NCBI GenBank assembly: GCA_027488115.1
Contig: JAIYCG010000034.1
Coordinates: forward strand, 1 to 50,476
Reading direction: 5' to 3'
Origin: Comamonadaceae bacterium
Lineage (GTDB): Bacteria; Pseudomonadota; Gammaproteobacteria; Burkholderiales; Burkholderiaceae_C
Length of the DNA: 50,476 nt
Below the pieces are notes generated by a model that searched no databases, had not been told where the DNA came from, and was given only the letters and a program-made list of their open reading frames with translations. The translations under genes and the position numbers were made by a program. Positions within the stretch are counted from its first letter, which is position 1, and each line of letters opens with the position of its first letter. This document shows positions 19,927-29,362 of this stretch, piece after piece.

Positions 19927-20979
19927 GTGAACAATTTTTTCGGCTTAATCTTGACCTTGGTTCTCGCTTTCAGCTCCTTGAATGCTGAAGCTGCTCGTCG
20001 CATGGGCGGCGGCAAATCGGTGGGACAGCAGTCCAACAATGTCACTCAACGTGAAGCGGCTAAACCTGCGGCACCTGCGGCGCCTAGTCAGGCTGCAGCA
20101 CCTGCCAAACCTGCAGCGCCCGCAGCGGCTCCCGCTGCGCCTGCCAAACGCCCATGGGGCGCTATGCTGGGCGGCTTGGCCGCTGGCCTAGGATTGGCTT
20201 GGTTGGCGCACAGCCTTGGCATGGGTGAAGCCTTTGGCAACATGCTCATGTTTGCCTTGCTTGCCATGGTGGCAGTTGGTGTGATCGGTTATTTTTTGCG
20301 CTCACGCAAAGGCGGCTCATCGCAGCAAGGTGGACTTGCTTACCAAGGTGCTGGCCAAACAGCCGAGGCACCCGCAACCATGCGTCAATACAACCCTGAA
20401 AAAGTGGGTAACGATGCCTCAGCGCGTCCTTGGGAAGCCCAAGAAACCCGCTTTGATCCAACACCTGCTTCAAATCCTCAAAGCCCCCCTTCAACGGGTG
20501 GTTCCATGATCGGTTCAGCGATTGGTGGCACACAAACTGGTGCAGAAGTTGGTTCAGAAGTTTCTGCACTTCAAGGTTCACAAAGCTGGGGCGTTCCCGA
20601 GGGCTTTGACAGTGTCAACTTCATTGAAGCTGCCAAACGTAATTTCATCACTTTGCAGGATGCTTGGGACCGTGCCGACATGGGCTCGCTCAAGGCCATG
20701 ATGACCGATGGCATGTTGTCTGAAATCAAAAGCCAATTGGCAGAGCGTGAAGCCAATTTCCCTGGTCAACCCAACAAAACCGAAGTGGTTAAGTTGGACG
20801 CTCAACTACTGGGCATTGAAGAGTTGCCGGAGGTTTACATGGCCAGCGTTGAGTTCAACGGTGTCATTCGTGAAGACCCCGAGTCTGCGCCAAGTCCATT
20901 CCGTGAAGTTTGGAACATGACCAAACCCAGAAATGGCAACAGTGGCTGGTTGGTCGCAGGTGTTCAAGCCCTGCAATAA
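19927..20979 (+). CDS. Tim44-domain membrane protein
   Basis: A 350-residue protein with GTG start and CGGAG Shine-Dalgarno. It has a signal-like N-terminus (about 1-22, ending NAEA), a low-complexity Ala/Pro linker (about 44-75), two hydrophobic segments (about 78-98 and 103-122), a polar linker and a C-terminal Tim44-like domain (about 205-350, including FIEAAKRNFITLQDAWDRAD). In mitochondria Tim44 tethers the import motor; the role of bacterial Tim44-like proteins is poorly known. Here it lies between ubiE and ubiJ. The family call rests on domain pattern and the typical beta-proteobacterial neighbourhood. Confidence 0.85.
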   Translation: MNNFFGLILTLVLAFSSLNAEAARRMGGGKSVGQQSNNVTQREAAKPAAPAAPSQAAAPAKPAAPAAAPAAPAKRPWGAMLGGLAAGLGLAWLAHSLGMGEAFGNMLMFALLAMVAVGVIGYFLRSRKGGSSQQGGLAYQGAGQTAEAPATMRQYNPEKVGNDASARPWEAQETRFDPTPASNPQSPPSTGGSMIGSAIGGTQTGAEVGSEVSALQGSQSWGVPEGFDSVNFIEAAKRNFITLQDAWDRADMGSLKAMMTDGMLSEIKSQLAEREANFPGQPNKTEVVKLDAQLLGIEELPEVYMASVEFNGVIREDPESAPSPFREVWNMTKPRNGNSGWLVAGVQALQ

Positions 20980-21040
20980 TTTAAAGACATTCTGAATGAG
21001 GGGCTGGTACTCGTCAGTCTTTCGGGAATAATTGGGGACT

Positions 21041-21589
21041 ATGGCAACACAGTCCCCTTTTTCTTTTGTGGGCGAAGCGCTCGAGCAATTCGTCACTCAC
21101 ACTCAACCCCCAGCTTGGGTCATGGATGAGACCTTCAATCGTTTGGTTTTGTTTTTGAACCATGTCATCTGCCGCGAACCTGAAGCGCAAAGCAGGCTCA
21201 AGCGTCAAAAAGGTCGATGCATTCAACTTCAATGGCAAGACAAAGTCATTCAACTTTCACCGACGCCAGCAGGTTTGCTGGAGCGCGTGAAAGAACAAAA
21301 ATTTGACCTCAAATTAAGTCTGACAGATGCATCGCCATTGGCCATGGCTTCTGCTGTTTTGAAAGGCGAAAAGCCAGGCGTTCACATTGAAGGTGATGTT
21401 CAGTTGGCTGCCGAAGTCAATTGGCTCATAGACCATGTGCGCTGGGACATTGAAGAAGACTTGTCGCAATGGCTGGGTGATGCCGCAGCCAACACCTTGG
21501 TTTCAATGGGCCGTCAAGTCTTTGTGGCCATGCGGCAATTTGCTCGCAAGCCTGCACCAGGTGGTGATCTTCAAAAGGCCACACCATGA
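21041..21589 (+). CDS. ubiJ: ubiquinone biosynthesis accessory factor UbiJ (SCP2 domain)
   Basis: A 182-residue protein with an SCP2-like lipid-binding fold. UbiJ is an accessory factor of aerobic ubiquinone synthesis and is thought to hold the hydrophobic intermediates for the Ubi enzymes. Visible: [22 protein letters not shown] near residue 30 and the conserved [17 protein letters not shown] block near 112. The ATG at 21041 follows GGGGAC; a TTG three codons earlier is less likely. Its stop overlaps the ubiB start (ATGA), and the ubiE-ubiJ-ubiB order supports the call. Confidence 0.9.
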   Translation: MATQSPFSFVGEALEQFVTHTQPPAWVMDETFNRLVLFLNHVICREPEAQSRLKRQKGRCIQLQWQDKVIQLSPTPAGLLERVKEQKFDLKLSLTDASPLAMASAVLKGEKPGVHIEGDVQLAAEVNWLIDHVRWDIEEDLSQWLGDAAANTLVSMGRQVFVAMRQFARKPAPGGDLQKATP

Positions 21590-23157
21590 ACCGAATTTTT
21601 CGGAGTACTTTCATCGTATGGACTGTCTGGTGGTTTGGACTGCACGAGTTAGTGCTGTCAAATTTCAACCAACCGCTGTTAAAAATTTTGTCACGTTTGC
21701 TGACATTAGGCCGCGTTTACAAACTCTCCCGCGGTGAGCGACTCCGCCTGGCCCTTGAACAACTCGGGCCTATTTTTGTGAAGTTTGGACAAGTCATGTC
21801 CACGCGCAGAGATTTATTGCCTGATGACATTGCGGTTGAACTGGCCAAACTTCAAGACAGAGTCCCTCCCTTTAGTTCTGCCATTGCCGTGGCCACCATT
21901 GAGCGTGCGTTTGGACGGTCTGTGTCTGAAATTTTCGAATCTTTTGACCATGTGCCTGTGGCCAGTGCTTCTATTGCGCAGGTCCACTTTGCATTGTGGA
22001 AAAACAAGGATGGTGTTGTTCAAGAGGTGGCTGTCAAAGTTTTGCGCCCCAACATGTTGCCAGCCATTGAAAAAGATTTAAGCCTGATGCGAATGATGGC
22101 GGGGTGGCTAGAAAAACTCAGCGCAGACGGTAAGCGTCTTAAGCCCCGCGAAGTGGTTGCTGAGTTTGACAAACATTTGCACGATGAATTGGATTTGGTT
22201 CGGGAGGCCGCCAATGGCGCGCAGCTACGCCGTAACATGCAGAGTTTGAATTTGGTTTTGATACCCGAAATGTATTGGGATTACTGCCACCCCGAAGTCA
22301 TTGTGATGGAACGCATGAAGGGCTTGCCCATCAGCCAAGTTGATGCCTTGCGCGCTGCGGGCGTGGACATTCCTCAATTGGCCAAAGATGGTGTGACGCT
22401 TTTTTTCACCCAAGTGTTTCGCGATGGATTTTTCCATGCCGACATGCACCCCGGCAATATTCAGGTCAGTGTGGAGCCCGAAACATTGGGGCGCTACATC
22501 TCCCTAGATTTCGGCATTGTCGGCACCCTGACCGAATACGACAAAGAGTATTTGGCGCAAAACTTCAGTGCTTTTTTCAGACGCGATTACAAGCGCGTGG
22601 CCGAATTGCACATTGAGTCGGGTTGGGTACCTAGCCATACCCGTGTGGATGAGTTGGAGTCGGCCATCCGTTCGGTGTGTGAGCCTTACTTTGACCGTCC
22701 GCTCAAAGAAATTTCTTTGGGCATGGTGCTTTTGCGTTTGTTTCAAACATCTCGTCGCTTCAATGTGGAGGTTCAACCTCAGTTGGTTTTGCTGCAAAAA
22801 ACATTGCTCAACATTGAAGGCTTGGGTCGTCAGTTAGACCCGGAACTCGATTTGTGGAACACCGCCAAGCCCTTTCTAGAGCAGTGGATGATTGACCAAG
22901 TTGGCCCTAAAAGATTTTTCCAACAATTGCGCGAGCAAGCCCCTCAATACGCCAAAATATTGCCGCAGTTACCGCGCTTGGTGCATGACTACTTAAAGCA
23001 TGCAAGCACCAACTCTCAGGATCGAAACCAACTGAATGCATTGCTGGCTGAGCAACAAAAAACAAACCGATTGTTGCAAGCCATCGTGTATGTGGTCATT
23101 GGCTTTGTATCGACCCTGATCGTGCTACAAGCATTTGAAAGATTCCATCAAATCTAA
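21586..23157 (+). CDS. ubiB: ubiquinone biosynthesis ATPase/kinase-like protein UbiB
   Basis: UbiB (ABC1/ADCK/COQ8 family), 523 residues, is an atypical kinase-like ATPase needed for ubiquinone synthesis. The family KxGQ motif is seen in [18 protein letters not shown] (about 66-81), the nucleotide-binding region in VAVKVLRP, and the metal motif in DFGIVG. A C-terminal hydrophobic segment (about 494-516) anchors it in the membrane. The gene overlaps ubiJ by four bases. Confidence 0.96.
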   Translation: MNRIFRSTFIVWTVWWFGLHELVLSNFNQPLLKILSRLLTLGRVYKLSRGERLRLALEQLGPIFVKFGQVMSTRRDLLPDDIAVELAKLQDRVPPFSSAIAVATIERAFGRSVSEIFESFDHVPVASASIAQVHFALWKNKDGVVQEVAVKVLRPNMLPAIEKDLSLMRMMAGWLEKLSADGKRLKPREVVAEFDKHLHDELDLVREAANGAQLRRNMQSLNLVLIPEMYWDYCHPEVIVMERMKGLPISQVDALRAAGVDIPQLAKDGVTLFFTQVFRDGFFHADMHPGNIQVSVEPETLGRYISLDFGIVGTLTEYDKEYLAQNFSAFFRRDYKRVAELHIESGWVPSHTRVDELESAIRSVCEPYFDRPLKEISLGMVLLRLFQTSRRFNVEVQPQLVLLQKTLLNIEGLGRQLDPELDLWNTAKPFLEQWMIDQVGPKRFFQQLREQAPQYAKILPQLPRLVHDYLKHASTNSQDRNQLNALLAEQQKTNRLLQAIVYVVIGFVSTLIVLQAFERFHQI

Positions 23158-23168
23158 GGAGCATCATT

Positions 23169-24617
23169 GTGTTATTGACATTGGTCATCGCCTATTTGCT
23201 TGTCACCATTGCCATTGGTTTGGTCGCCGCAAAACGCGTTAAAAGTTCAGCCGACTTTGCCATTGCCGGGAGGCATTTGCCCTTGGCCATGATTGTGACC
23301 ACCACTTTTGCCACGTGGTTTGGCTCAGAAACTGTCCTGGGTATTCCTGCCAAGTTTGTCAACAGTGGATTGAATGGTGTGGTGGAAGATCCTTTTGGTG
23401 CGGGCAGTTGTTTGATTTTGGTGGGATTGTTTTTTGCGGGCAAGTTGTACCGCATGAATTTGCTCACCATCAGCGACTACTACCGTGAACGTTATGGACG
23501 TTCGGTTGAAATCATTTGCTCCCTCATCATCATGGTGAGTTATTTGGGCTGGGTGTCTGCACAAGTCACAGCGCTGGGCTTGGTCTTTAATTTGTTGTCA
23601 GGTGGCGTCATCAGCATGCCATTGGGTATGACCATTGGTGTGGTTTCGGTGCTGGCCTACACTTTGTTTGGTGGCATGTGGTCTGTGGCCATCACTGACT
23701 TCATTCAAATGATTATTTTGGTTGTAGGCTTGGCGACGCTGGCGGTGTATGCCGGTGACCAAGCCGGTGGTGCCGACAAAGTGATTGCCTTGGCGGTCAG
23801 TCAAGACCTGTTCAAGTTCTTACCAGAGCCCAATATGAAAGACATTTTGTTTTTTGTGGCCGCCGCCATCACTATTATGTTTGGTTCTATTCCGCAACAA
23901 GACGTTTTTCAGCGGGTCATGTCTGCCAACAGTTTGAATGCCGCCACCAAGGGCCCCATCATTGGCGGAATTTGCTACATCTTGTTTGCTTTTGTGCCCA
24001 TGTTCTTGGTTGTCAGCGCTCTCATCATCATGCCCGAACAGGCCGCTCAACTGATTCAAGAAGACCCTCAAAAGGTTTTGCCCACTTTGGTCATGACCCA
24101 AATGCCTTTTGTCATGCAGGTGCTGTTTTTTGGTGCTTTGTTGTCTGCCATCAAATCGTGTGCCTCTGCCACGTTGCTAGCGCCCAGCGTCACGTTCACT
24201 GAAAACATTTGGCGACAGTTTTTCCCACACCAGGGCGATAAGCAGTCTTTGTTGGCCATGCGAGTCACAGTGCTGGTGTTCAGTGGCTTGGTATTGCTCT
24301 ATGCCATCCAAATGCAGGGCAGCTCTATTTACGAGATGGTTTCTGGGGCCTACCAAGTCACCTTGGTGGGTGCCTTTGTCCCATTGCTTTTTGGGCTTTA
24401 TTGGTCAAAAGCCACCACTCAAGGTGCTATTTTTTCAATCGTACTGGGGCTTTTGTCTTGGCTTTTCTTTCTCATGACACCCGCGGGCGAGGAGTTCCCA
24501 GCCCAATTGGCAGGTGTTTTGGCCAGCTTGACAGGCATGCTCCTTGGCTCCCTTGGCCCCCAAGCGCTTAAAAACAAGCACGGCGCCCACCATGTTCTGC
24601 AAGGGACCCACCTATAA
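23169..24617 (+). CDS. sodium:solute symporter family protein
   Basis: A 482-residue integral membrane protein of the SSS family (TC 2.A.21) with about 13 hydrophobic segments. The N-terminal FAIAGRHLPLAMIVTTTFATWFGSETVLG and the LLTISDYYRERYG block fit the family's sodium-binding core. The GTG start has an AAGGAG Shine-Dalgarno. The substrate is not evident (proline, pantothenate, acetate and others occur in this family). It lies 11 bases after ubiB; its stop overlaps the -10 box used for fmdB. Confidence 0.9.
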   Translation: MLLTLVIAYLLVTIAIGLVAAKRVKSSADFAIAGRHLPLAMIVTTTFATWFGSETVLGIPAKFVNSGLNGVVEDPFGAGSCLILVGLFFAGKLYRMNLLTISDYYRERYGRSVEIICSLIIMVSYLGWVSAQVTALGLVFNLLSGGVISMPLGMTIGVVSVLAYTLFGGMWSVAITDFIQMIILVVGLATLAVYAGDQAGGADKVIALAVSQDLFKFLPEPNMKDILFFVAAAITIMFGSIPQQDVFQRVMSANSLNAATKGPIIGGICYILFAFVPMFLVVSALIIMPEQAAQLIQEDPQKVLPTLVMTQMPFVMQVLFFGALLSAIKSCASATLLAPSVTFTENIWRQFFPHQGDKQSLLAMRVTVLVFSGLVLLYAIQMQGSSIYEMVSGAYQVTLVGAFVPLLFGLYWSKATTQGAIFSIVLGLLSWLFFLMTPAGEEFPAQLAGVLASLTGMLLGSLGPQALKNKHGAHHVLQGTHL

Positions 24618-24618
24618 T
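24613..24618 (+). promoter_or_regulatory. -10 box for fmdB-DUF502-aspS
   Basis: A perfect TATAAT overlaps the stop codon of the symporter gene, 37 bases before the fmdB start. No good -35 is visible at the usual spacing, so an activator or a weak -35 is implied. It would drive fmdB, the DUF502 gene and aspS independently of the ubi cluster. Confidence 0.5.
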
Positions 24619-24653
24619 TGAAGGTTTTGTGATTGCCAAGCGAGAACCTTCAA
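24618..24653 (+). repeat. inverted repeat in the fmdB leader
   Basis: Nine-base perfect arms (TTGAAGGTT and AACCTTCAA) separated by 18 bases. The first arm overlaps the last base of the -10 box and the second ends one base before the fmdB ATG. Most of the first arm would fall at or before the expected transcription start, so a DNA-binding site is more likely than an RNA hairpin. Confidence 0.5.
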
Positions 24654-24654
24654 C

Positions 24655-24999
24655 ATGCCCATCTACGCCTACAAGTGTGATTCCTGTGGCCATGCCAAGG
24701 ATGTTTTGCAAAAAATGTCAGACGACCCCCTGACAAAATGTCCTTCCTGTGGCGGACCCACTTTCAACAAACAACTGACAGCCGCTGGTTTCCAGCTCAA
24801 GGGCTCTGGTTGGTACGCCACTGACTTCAAAGGTGGATCCTCTGGTACAGCTGCACCTGCATTGGCGGGAACTGAAGGCGGGGCTTCTTCTGAAGCGGCG
24901 CCTTCCACGCCATCAGACACTGGCGGTGCAAAGCCTGCTGTCGAGTCAAGTGCATCCTCCGCGTCTACTGCGTGTGCCGCTTCATGCGCTTGCCACTGA
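24655..24999 (+). CDS. FmdB-family zinc ribbon protein
   Basis: A 114-residue protein starting MPIYAYKCDSCGHAKDVLQK, with a CxxC pair near residues 8-11 and a second at CPSCGG (about 34-37), the zinc ribbon of FmdB-type putative regulators. The rest is a low-complexity Gly/Ala/Ser/Pro tail ending in several Cys (ACAASCACH), which could bind metal. Its function is unknown; it very often precedes a DUF502 gene and aspS in beta-proteobacteria, as here. Confidence 0.92.
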   Translation: MPIYAYKCDSCGHAKDVLQKMSDDPLTKCPSCGGPTFNKQLTAAGFQLKGSGWYATDFKGGSSGTAAPALAGTEGGASSEAAPSTPSDTGGAKPAVESSASSASTACAASCACH

Positions 25000-25009
25000 G
25001 GTAATCAGA

Positions 25010-25675
25010 ATGAATTTGAAAATTCGCCATTACTTGTTAACGGGCCTGCTGGTTTGGTTACCCATGGGCGTCACCGTTTGGTTGCTCACTTGGTTGGTTG
25101 GCACCATGGACGGCATTTTCTTGGCCGTTTTAGGTGCTCTCGATGCAATCATTCCGGGCATGCATGGTTTGGCTGAATCCTTGCGCCATATGCCCGGACT
25201 GGGTGTGATTTTGGTGGCCGTGGTCATCTACTTCACGGGTCTTTTTGTGACCAACATTTTTGGTCAGTGGTGGCTTCGCCAATGGGCCAAAGTCATTACC
25301 CGAATTCCTGTGGTCAACAGCATCTATTCCAGCGTGAAGCAAGTGGCAGACACTTTGTTTTCGGGCAGTGGCAATGCTTTTTCAAAAGCCCTGTTGGTTC
25401 AGTACCCTCACCAAGGTTCATGGACCATTGCATTTTTAACCGGCTCGCCCGGTGGTCAAGTTGCCCGCCATTTGCCAAGCGACTGCGTGAGTGTTTATGT
25501 GCCCACCACGCCCAATCCCACTTCTGGTTTTTTTCTCATCATGCCCAAAGCCAATGTGGTTGAGTTGGACATGACGGTAGACGATGCCCTCAAGTACATC
25601 ATCTCGATGGGTGTGGTGGTACCGGGCGGCCCCGATGCCTTGCCTGTCAAAACAGAAACAGCCCCATCCGTTTGA
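25010..25675 (+). CDS. DUF502 membrane protein
   Basis: A 221-residue protein with two N-terminal transmembrane segments (about 8-30 and 60-85) and a soluble C-terminal part. Conserved DUF502 blocks are seen: LLTGLLVWLPMGVTVWLLTW, the IPVVNSIYSSVKQVADTLF block, and VYVPTTPNPTSGFFLIMPK. The ATG at 25010 fits the family start and lies 10 bases after fmdB. It is 47 bases before aspS. Function is unknown. Confidence 0.92.
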   Translation: MNLKIRHYLLTGLLVWLPMGVTVWLLTWLVGTMDGIFLAVLGALDAIIPGMHGLAESLRHMPGLGVILVAVVIYFTGLFVTNIFGQWWLRQWAKVITRIPVVNSIYSSVKQVADTLFSGSGNAFSKALLVQYPHQGSWTIAFLTGSPGGQVARHLPSDCVSVYVPTTPNPTSGFFLIMPKANVVELDMTVDDALKYIISMGVVVPGGPDALPVKTETAPSV

Positions 25676-25722
25676 ATTGGCTGAAAGCCAATTGACTCAT
25701 TTCATTTGAAAGAACTTGCGCC

Positions 25723-27522
25723 ATGTCTATGCGATCACACTACTGCGGTCTTGTTACCGAAGCCCTGTTGGGCCAAACCGTCACCTTGTGCGGTTGGGTC
25801 AATCGCCGTCGTGACCATGGTGGCGTCATTTTCGTTGACGTTCGTGATCGCGAAGGCTATGTGCAAGTGGTGTGCGACCCTGACCGCGCTGACATGTTCA
25901 AAACAGCCGAAGGGCTGCGCAACGAGTTTTGCATTCAGATCAAAGGTTTGGTGCGTGCTCGCCCAGATGGCACCACCAACGACAACCTGAAAAGCGGCAA
26001 GATCGAAATTTTGTGTCACGAACTGACGGTGCTCAATCCTTCCGTCACACCGCCGTTCTTGCTCGATGACGACAACTTGTCAGAAACCACTCGCCTCACT
26101 CACCGCGTGCTCGATTTGCGTCGACCGTACATGCAAAACAACCTGATGCTGCGCTACAAAGTGGCCATGGAAGTACGCAAGTTTTTAGACGAGAACGGTT
26201 TCATTGACATCGAAACGCCCATGCTGACCAAGAGCACACCAGAAGGTGCGCGCGATTACTTGGTGCCCAGCCGTGTGCACGATGGCCACTTTTTTGCGTT
26301 GCCACAGTCGCCTCAGCTGTTCAAGCAGTTGCTCATGGTGGCAGGCTATGACCGCTATTACCAAATTACAAAGTGCTTCCGCGACGAAGATTTGCGCGCC
26401 GATCGTCAGCCCGAATTTACGCAAATTGATATTGAAACGTCCTTCTTGGGCGAGCAAGAAATCCGTGACATGTTCCAAGGCATGATCAGTAGCGTGTTCA
26501 AGAAAGTCTTGAACATCGACCTCGGTTCATTCCCTGTCATGGCTTATTCAGAGGCCATGCACCGCTTCGGCTCTGACAAGCCCGACTTGCGTGTGAAGTT
26601 GGAGTTCACTGAACTGACCGACATCATGGGCGATGTGGACTTCAAAGTGTTCAGCACACCTGCCACCACCCCAGGTGGCCGGGTAGTTGCTTTGCGCGTG
26701 CCGGGCGGGTCCGAAATCAGCCGTGGCGAGATCGATGGTTATACCGAGTTCGTCAAAATCTATGGTGCCAAAGGTTTGGCCTGGATCAAAGTGAACGAAG
26801 TGGCCAAAGGCCGCGACGGTTTGCAAAGCCCTATCGTCAAGAACTTGCACGATGCCGCGATTGCTGAAATTTTGAAACGCACCAATGCCCAAGATGGCGA
26901 CATCTTGTTCTTCGGTGCCGACAAAGCCAAAGTGGTGAACGATGGCATGGGTGCCTTGCGCCTCAAAATTGGTCACAGTGAATATGCCAAGAAATCGGGC
27001 TTGTTCGAAGACCGTTGGGCCCCCATGTGGGTGGTCGACTTCCCCATGTTCGAGTACGACGACGAGTCTCAGCGTTACACCGCCGTTCACCACCCTTTCA
27101 CAGCGCCCAAAGATGGCCACGAAGACTGGATGGTCACGGCGCCCGAGAAGTGCATTGCCAAAGGCTATGACATGGTTCTCAATGGCTGGGAAATTGGCGG
27201 CGGTTCTGTGCGTATCCACCGCGCCGATGTGCAGCAAAAAGTGTTTGACGCATTGAAAATCACACCCGAAGAAGCCCAACTCAAGTTTGGCTTCTTGCTC
27301 GATGCCTTGCAATACGGTGCCCCACCGCACGGTGGATTGGCCTTTGGCCTAGACCGCATCATTACCTTGATGACGGGCGCAGAGTCTATCCGCGATGTGA
27401 TTGCCTTCCCCAAGACACAACGTGCTCAATGCTTGCTCACGCAGGCACCAAGCCCTGTGGATGAAAAGCAATTGCGCGAGTTGCACATTCGGGTGCGTAA
27501 CCCAGAAGCCGTCAAGGCTTAA
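25723..27522 (+). CDS. aspS: aspartyl-tRNA synthetase
   Basis: Class II synthetase charging tRNA-Asp (and possibly tRNA-Asn, if a GatCAB pathway exists in this organism). The 599-residue protein has the N-terminal OB anticodon-binding domain ([20 protein letters not shown]), motif 2 at [18 protein letters not shown], the bacterial GAD insert (about 285-420) and motif 3 at GLAFGLDRI. The last gene of the fmdB-DUF502-aspS unit; a strong terminator follows. Confidence 0.97.
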   Translation: MSMRSHYCGLVTEALLGQTVTLCGWVNRRRDHGGVIFVDVRDREGYVQVVCDPDRADMFKTAEGLRNEFCIQIKGLVRARPDGTTNDNLKSGKIEILCHELTVLNPSVTPPFLLDDDNLSETTRLTHRVLDLRRPYMQNNLMLRYKVAMEVRKFLDENGFIDIETPMLTKSTPEGARDYLVPSRVHDGHFFALPQSPQLFKQLLMVAGYDRYYQITKCFRDEDLRADRQPEFTQIDIETSFLGEQEIRDMFQGMISSVFKKVLNIDLGSFPVMAYSEAMHRFGSDKPDLRVKLEFTELTDIMGDVDFKVFSTPATTPGGRVVALRVPGGSEISRGEIDGYTEFVKIYGAKGLAWIKVNEVAKGRDGLQSPIVKNLHDAAIAEILKRTNAQDGDILFFGADKAKVVNDGMGALRLKIGHSEYAKKSGLFEDRWAPMWVVDFPMFEYDDESQRYTAVHHPFTAPKDGHEDWMVTAPEKCIAKGYDMVLNGWEIGGGSVRIHRADVQQKVFDALKITPEEAQLKFGFLLDALQYGAPPHGGLAFGLDRIITLMTGAESIRDVIAFPKTQRAQCLLTQAPSPVDEKQLRELHIRVRNPEAVKA

Positions 27523-27529
27523 GCCAACA

Positions 27530-27559
27530 AAAAGCCGCTGAATTTTCAGCGGCTTTTTT
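27530..27559 (+). terminator. bidirectional terminator between aspS and the methyltransferase gene
   Basis: A 12-bp perfect stem (AAAAGCCGCTGA with TCAGCGGCTTTT) and loop ATTT, followed by T on the plus strand (six in all) and by five T on the minus strand. It begins 7 bases after the aspS stop and 45 bases past the stop of the convergent methyltransferase, so it can serve both. Confidence 0.93.
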
Positions 27560-27603
27560 GAGGGGTCTTTGGCTGCAGATCGGAATGGAGACCAAGCCTT
27601 TAT

Positions 27604-28818
27604 TTAGGCATGGCCCAGTCGCCATAGCGAAGTGATTTCGGCAGCCCTGGCTGAATGCAAGGGGTCGGATACGTCTTGAACTTTTTTGTGTTCGGCCTTG
27701 GTGTCCAGTTTGCCAATGACTTTCAAGCCACCCGCTGCAATCCATTCATTGAGTTCTGCGCGCGTGCGCAGGCCTAAATGCTCAGCCAAGTCTGACAAGA
27801 TCAGCCAGCCTTCTCCCTTGGGCGTGAGGTGTGCGGCCAAGCCTGCTATGAAACCTTTCAACATGCCACTGTTTTCATCGTAGATGGCGCGCTCAATTGG
27901 GGCGCTGGCGCGGGCCGGCAGCCAGGGCGGATTGCAGACAATCAAGGGCGCCTTGCCTTCAGGAAAAAGATCAGTCTTGGTCAACTCGACGGTGCCCTTG
28001 AGTCCAAGACGCTGAATATTCTCTTTGGCACAGGTCAAGGCGCGATCATCTAGGTCGGTGCCAATGACGCGTTTGACGCCTCGCTTTGCCAACACGGCCG
28101 ACAAAACCCCTGTGCCTACACCGATGTCAAAAGCCAACTCAGTACTTGGCAATGGGGCATCAGCCACCAGTTGAATGTATTCACCCCGCACGGGTGAGAA
28201 CACACCATAGCTGGGATGGATGCGATTGTTGGGGGCGTTTCCTAGGGCTGAAATTTCCATGCCCTTTTGGTGCCACTCGTAGGCGCCCACCAAACCTAAC
28301 AATTCGCGAAGCGAGGCGACGCAACCCCTTGTGCTTGCGGGTCCCCAAGCTTCGTTCATGGCGCTTCGCCAATCGGGCGCTCGTCGAAGACTTATCTGAC
28401 GATCAGGGTTGATTTGTATCAGGATCATGCTCAATGTGCGAGCGCGTTGCGATTGCGCCTGGCGGTGCAGGTGAAAATTTTCTTCTGCACTTTGACGGAC
28501 CTCTGGATGTGTCTTGGAGACACGTCGAATTTTTTTGGGGGCATCGCATCGCCTGGCCAATGCTTGCAGCAGCAGCCGCGCATTTTGGAAATCACCTCGC
28601 CAAAGCATCCCAGTTCCTGCACAAGCTAGGCGGTAGGCGCTGTCAGCATTGAGAGTGTCGTCAGCCAAAACAACCCGTTTAGGCGCTGCAGCTCCTCGCT
28701 CGCTGCGCCATTCTTCCTCGCAAGTGTGGCCGTTTTCTAGCCACAAAATGGAGTTAGATGCCATGACAGTTGAAGCTGGATGATGGCTAAGAGGATCAAT
28801 CGTTGGAATACTTTGCAT
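27604..28818 (-). CDS. class I SAM-dependent methyltransferase, substrate unknown
   Basis: A 404-residue protein with a catalytic domain in the second half: SAM motif FDIGVGTGVLSAVLA, acidic TDLDD, and the catalytic tetrapeptide NPPW followed by LPARA. This resembles the PrmB/PrmC/RsmC/RlmG group that modifies amide or base nitrogens. The N-terminal half (about 1-190) is basic and not recognised, apart from GDFQNARLLLQALARR, which looks like the N-terminal arm of such enzymes. It stands alone on the minus strand between aspS and nudB. Target (rRNA or protein) cannot be assigned. Confidence 0.82.
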   Translation of the reverse strand: MQSIPTIDPLSHHPASTVMASNSILWLENGHTCEEEWRSERGAAAPKRVVLADDTLNADSAYRLACAGTGMLWRGDFQNARLLLQALARRCDAPKKIRRVSKTHPEVRQSAEENFHLHRQAQSQRARTLSMILIQINPDRQISLRRAPDWRSAMNEAWGPASTRGCVASLRELLGLVGAYEWHQKGMEISALGNAPNNRIHPSYGVFSPVRGEYIQLVADAPLPSTELAFDIGVGTGVLSAVLAKRGVKRVIGTDLDDRALTCAKENIQRLGLKGTVELTKTDLFPEGKAPLIVCNPPWLPARASAPIERAIYDENSGMLKGFIAGLAAHLTPKGEGWLILSDLAEHLGLRTRAELNEWIAAGGLKVIGKLDTKAEHKKVQDVSDPLHSARAAEITSLWRLGHA

Positions 28819-28879
28819 AGGTTGATCATAGGGGGTTCTGGGCTATTTACGGAACAATTGCAAGAGAGCGGTCAAGTTC

Positions 28880-29362
28880 ATGCAGAATGATCAGCTGATG
28901 CACGCACCTGTTTACAAAATTCCAGAATCGGTTTTGGTTGTGATTTTCACAATCGAAGCTGAAGTTTTGCTCATTCGCAGAGCCGATGCAGGCACGTGGC
29001 AGTCGGTTACGGGCAGCAAAGACTTTGAAGAGGAATCTTGGCATCAGACCGCATGCCGCGAGGTCATGGAAGAGACGGGCTTGCTTGCGACGCATGAAGA
29101 GCATGAATTGACCGATTGGGCCCTGGAGAATACTTATGAAATCTATCCAGCATGGCGCCATCGTTATGCGCCGCATGTGAGTCATAACAAAGAGCGTGTT
29201 TTTGGATTGAAATTACCTCGAAAATCACCCATTCAATTAAGCCCCTCAGAACACACTGATTACAAATGGATGTCCTGGAAAGAAGCTGCTGACACTTGTT
29301 TCTCTCCTTCTAACGCTGAGGCCATACTGATGCTGCCTCATTGGCTTCAAGGCTTGAGATGA
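28880..29362 (+). CDS. nudB: dihydroneopterin triphosphate diphosphatase (Nudix)
   Basis: A 160-residue Nudix hydrolase similar to NudB (FolQ), which removes pyrophosphate from dihydroneopterin triphosphate, the product of FolE, in folate synthesis. The start MHAPVYKIPESVLVVIF and the TWQSVTGSKDF block are typical. The Nudix box is at about 51-73, with REVMEETG intact and a slightly unusual GSKDFEEE lead. It overlaps the next gene by four bases. folE lies three genes downstream, which supports the role. Confidence 0.9.
   Translation: MQNDQLMHAPVYKIPESVLVVIFTIEAEVLLIRRADAGTWQSVTGSKDFEEESWHQTACREVMEETGLLATHEEHELTDWALENTYEIYPAWRHRYAPHVSHNKERVFGLKLPRKSPIQLSPSEHTDYKWMSWKEAADTCFSPSNAEAILMLPHWLQGLR

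Noticed and set aside
20068..20150. Ala/Pro repeat in the Tim44-like gene as a frameshift or satellite repeat
   Set aside because: The frame stays open and codons vary, so it is a low-complexity linker.
26548..27330. Open reading frame of 260 codons on the minus strand opposite aspS
   Set aside because: AspRS is conserved along its whole length on the plus strand. The antisense product is His/Phe/Val-rich, typical of shadows here.
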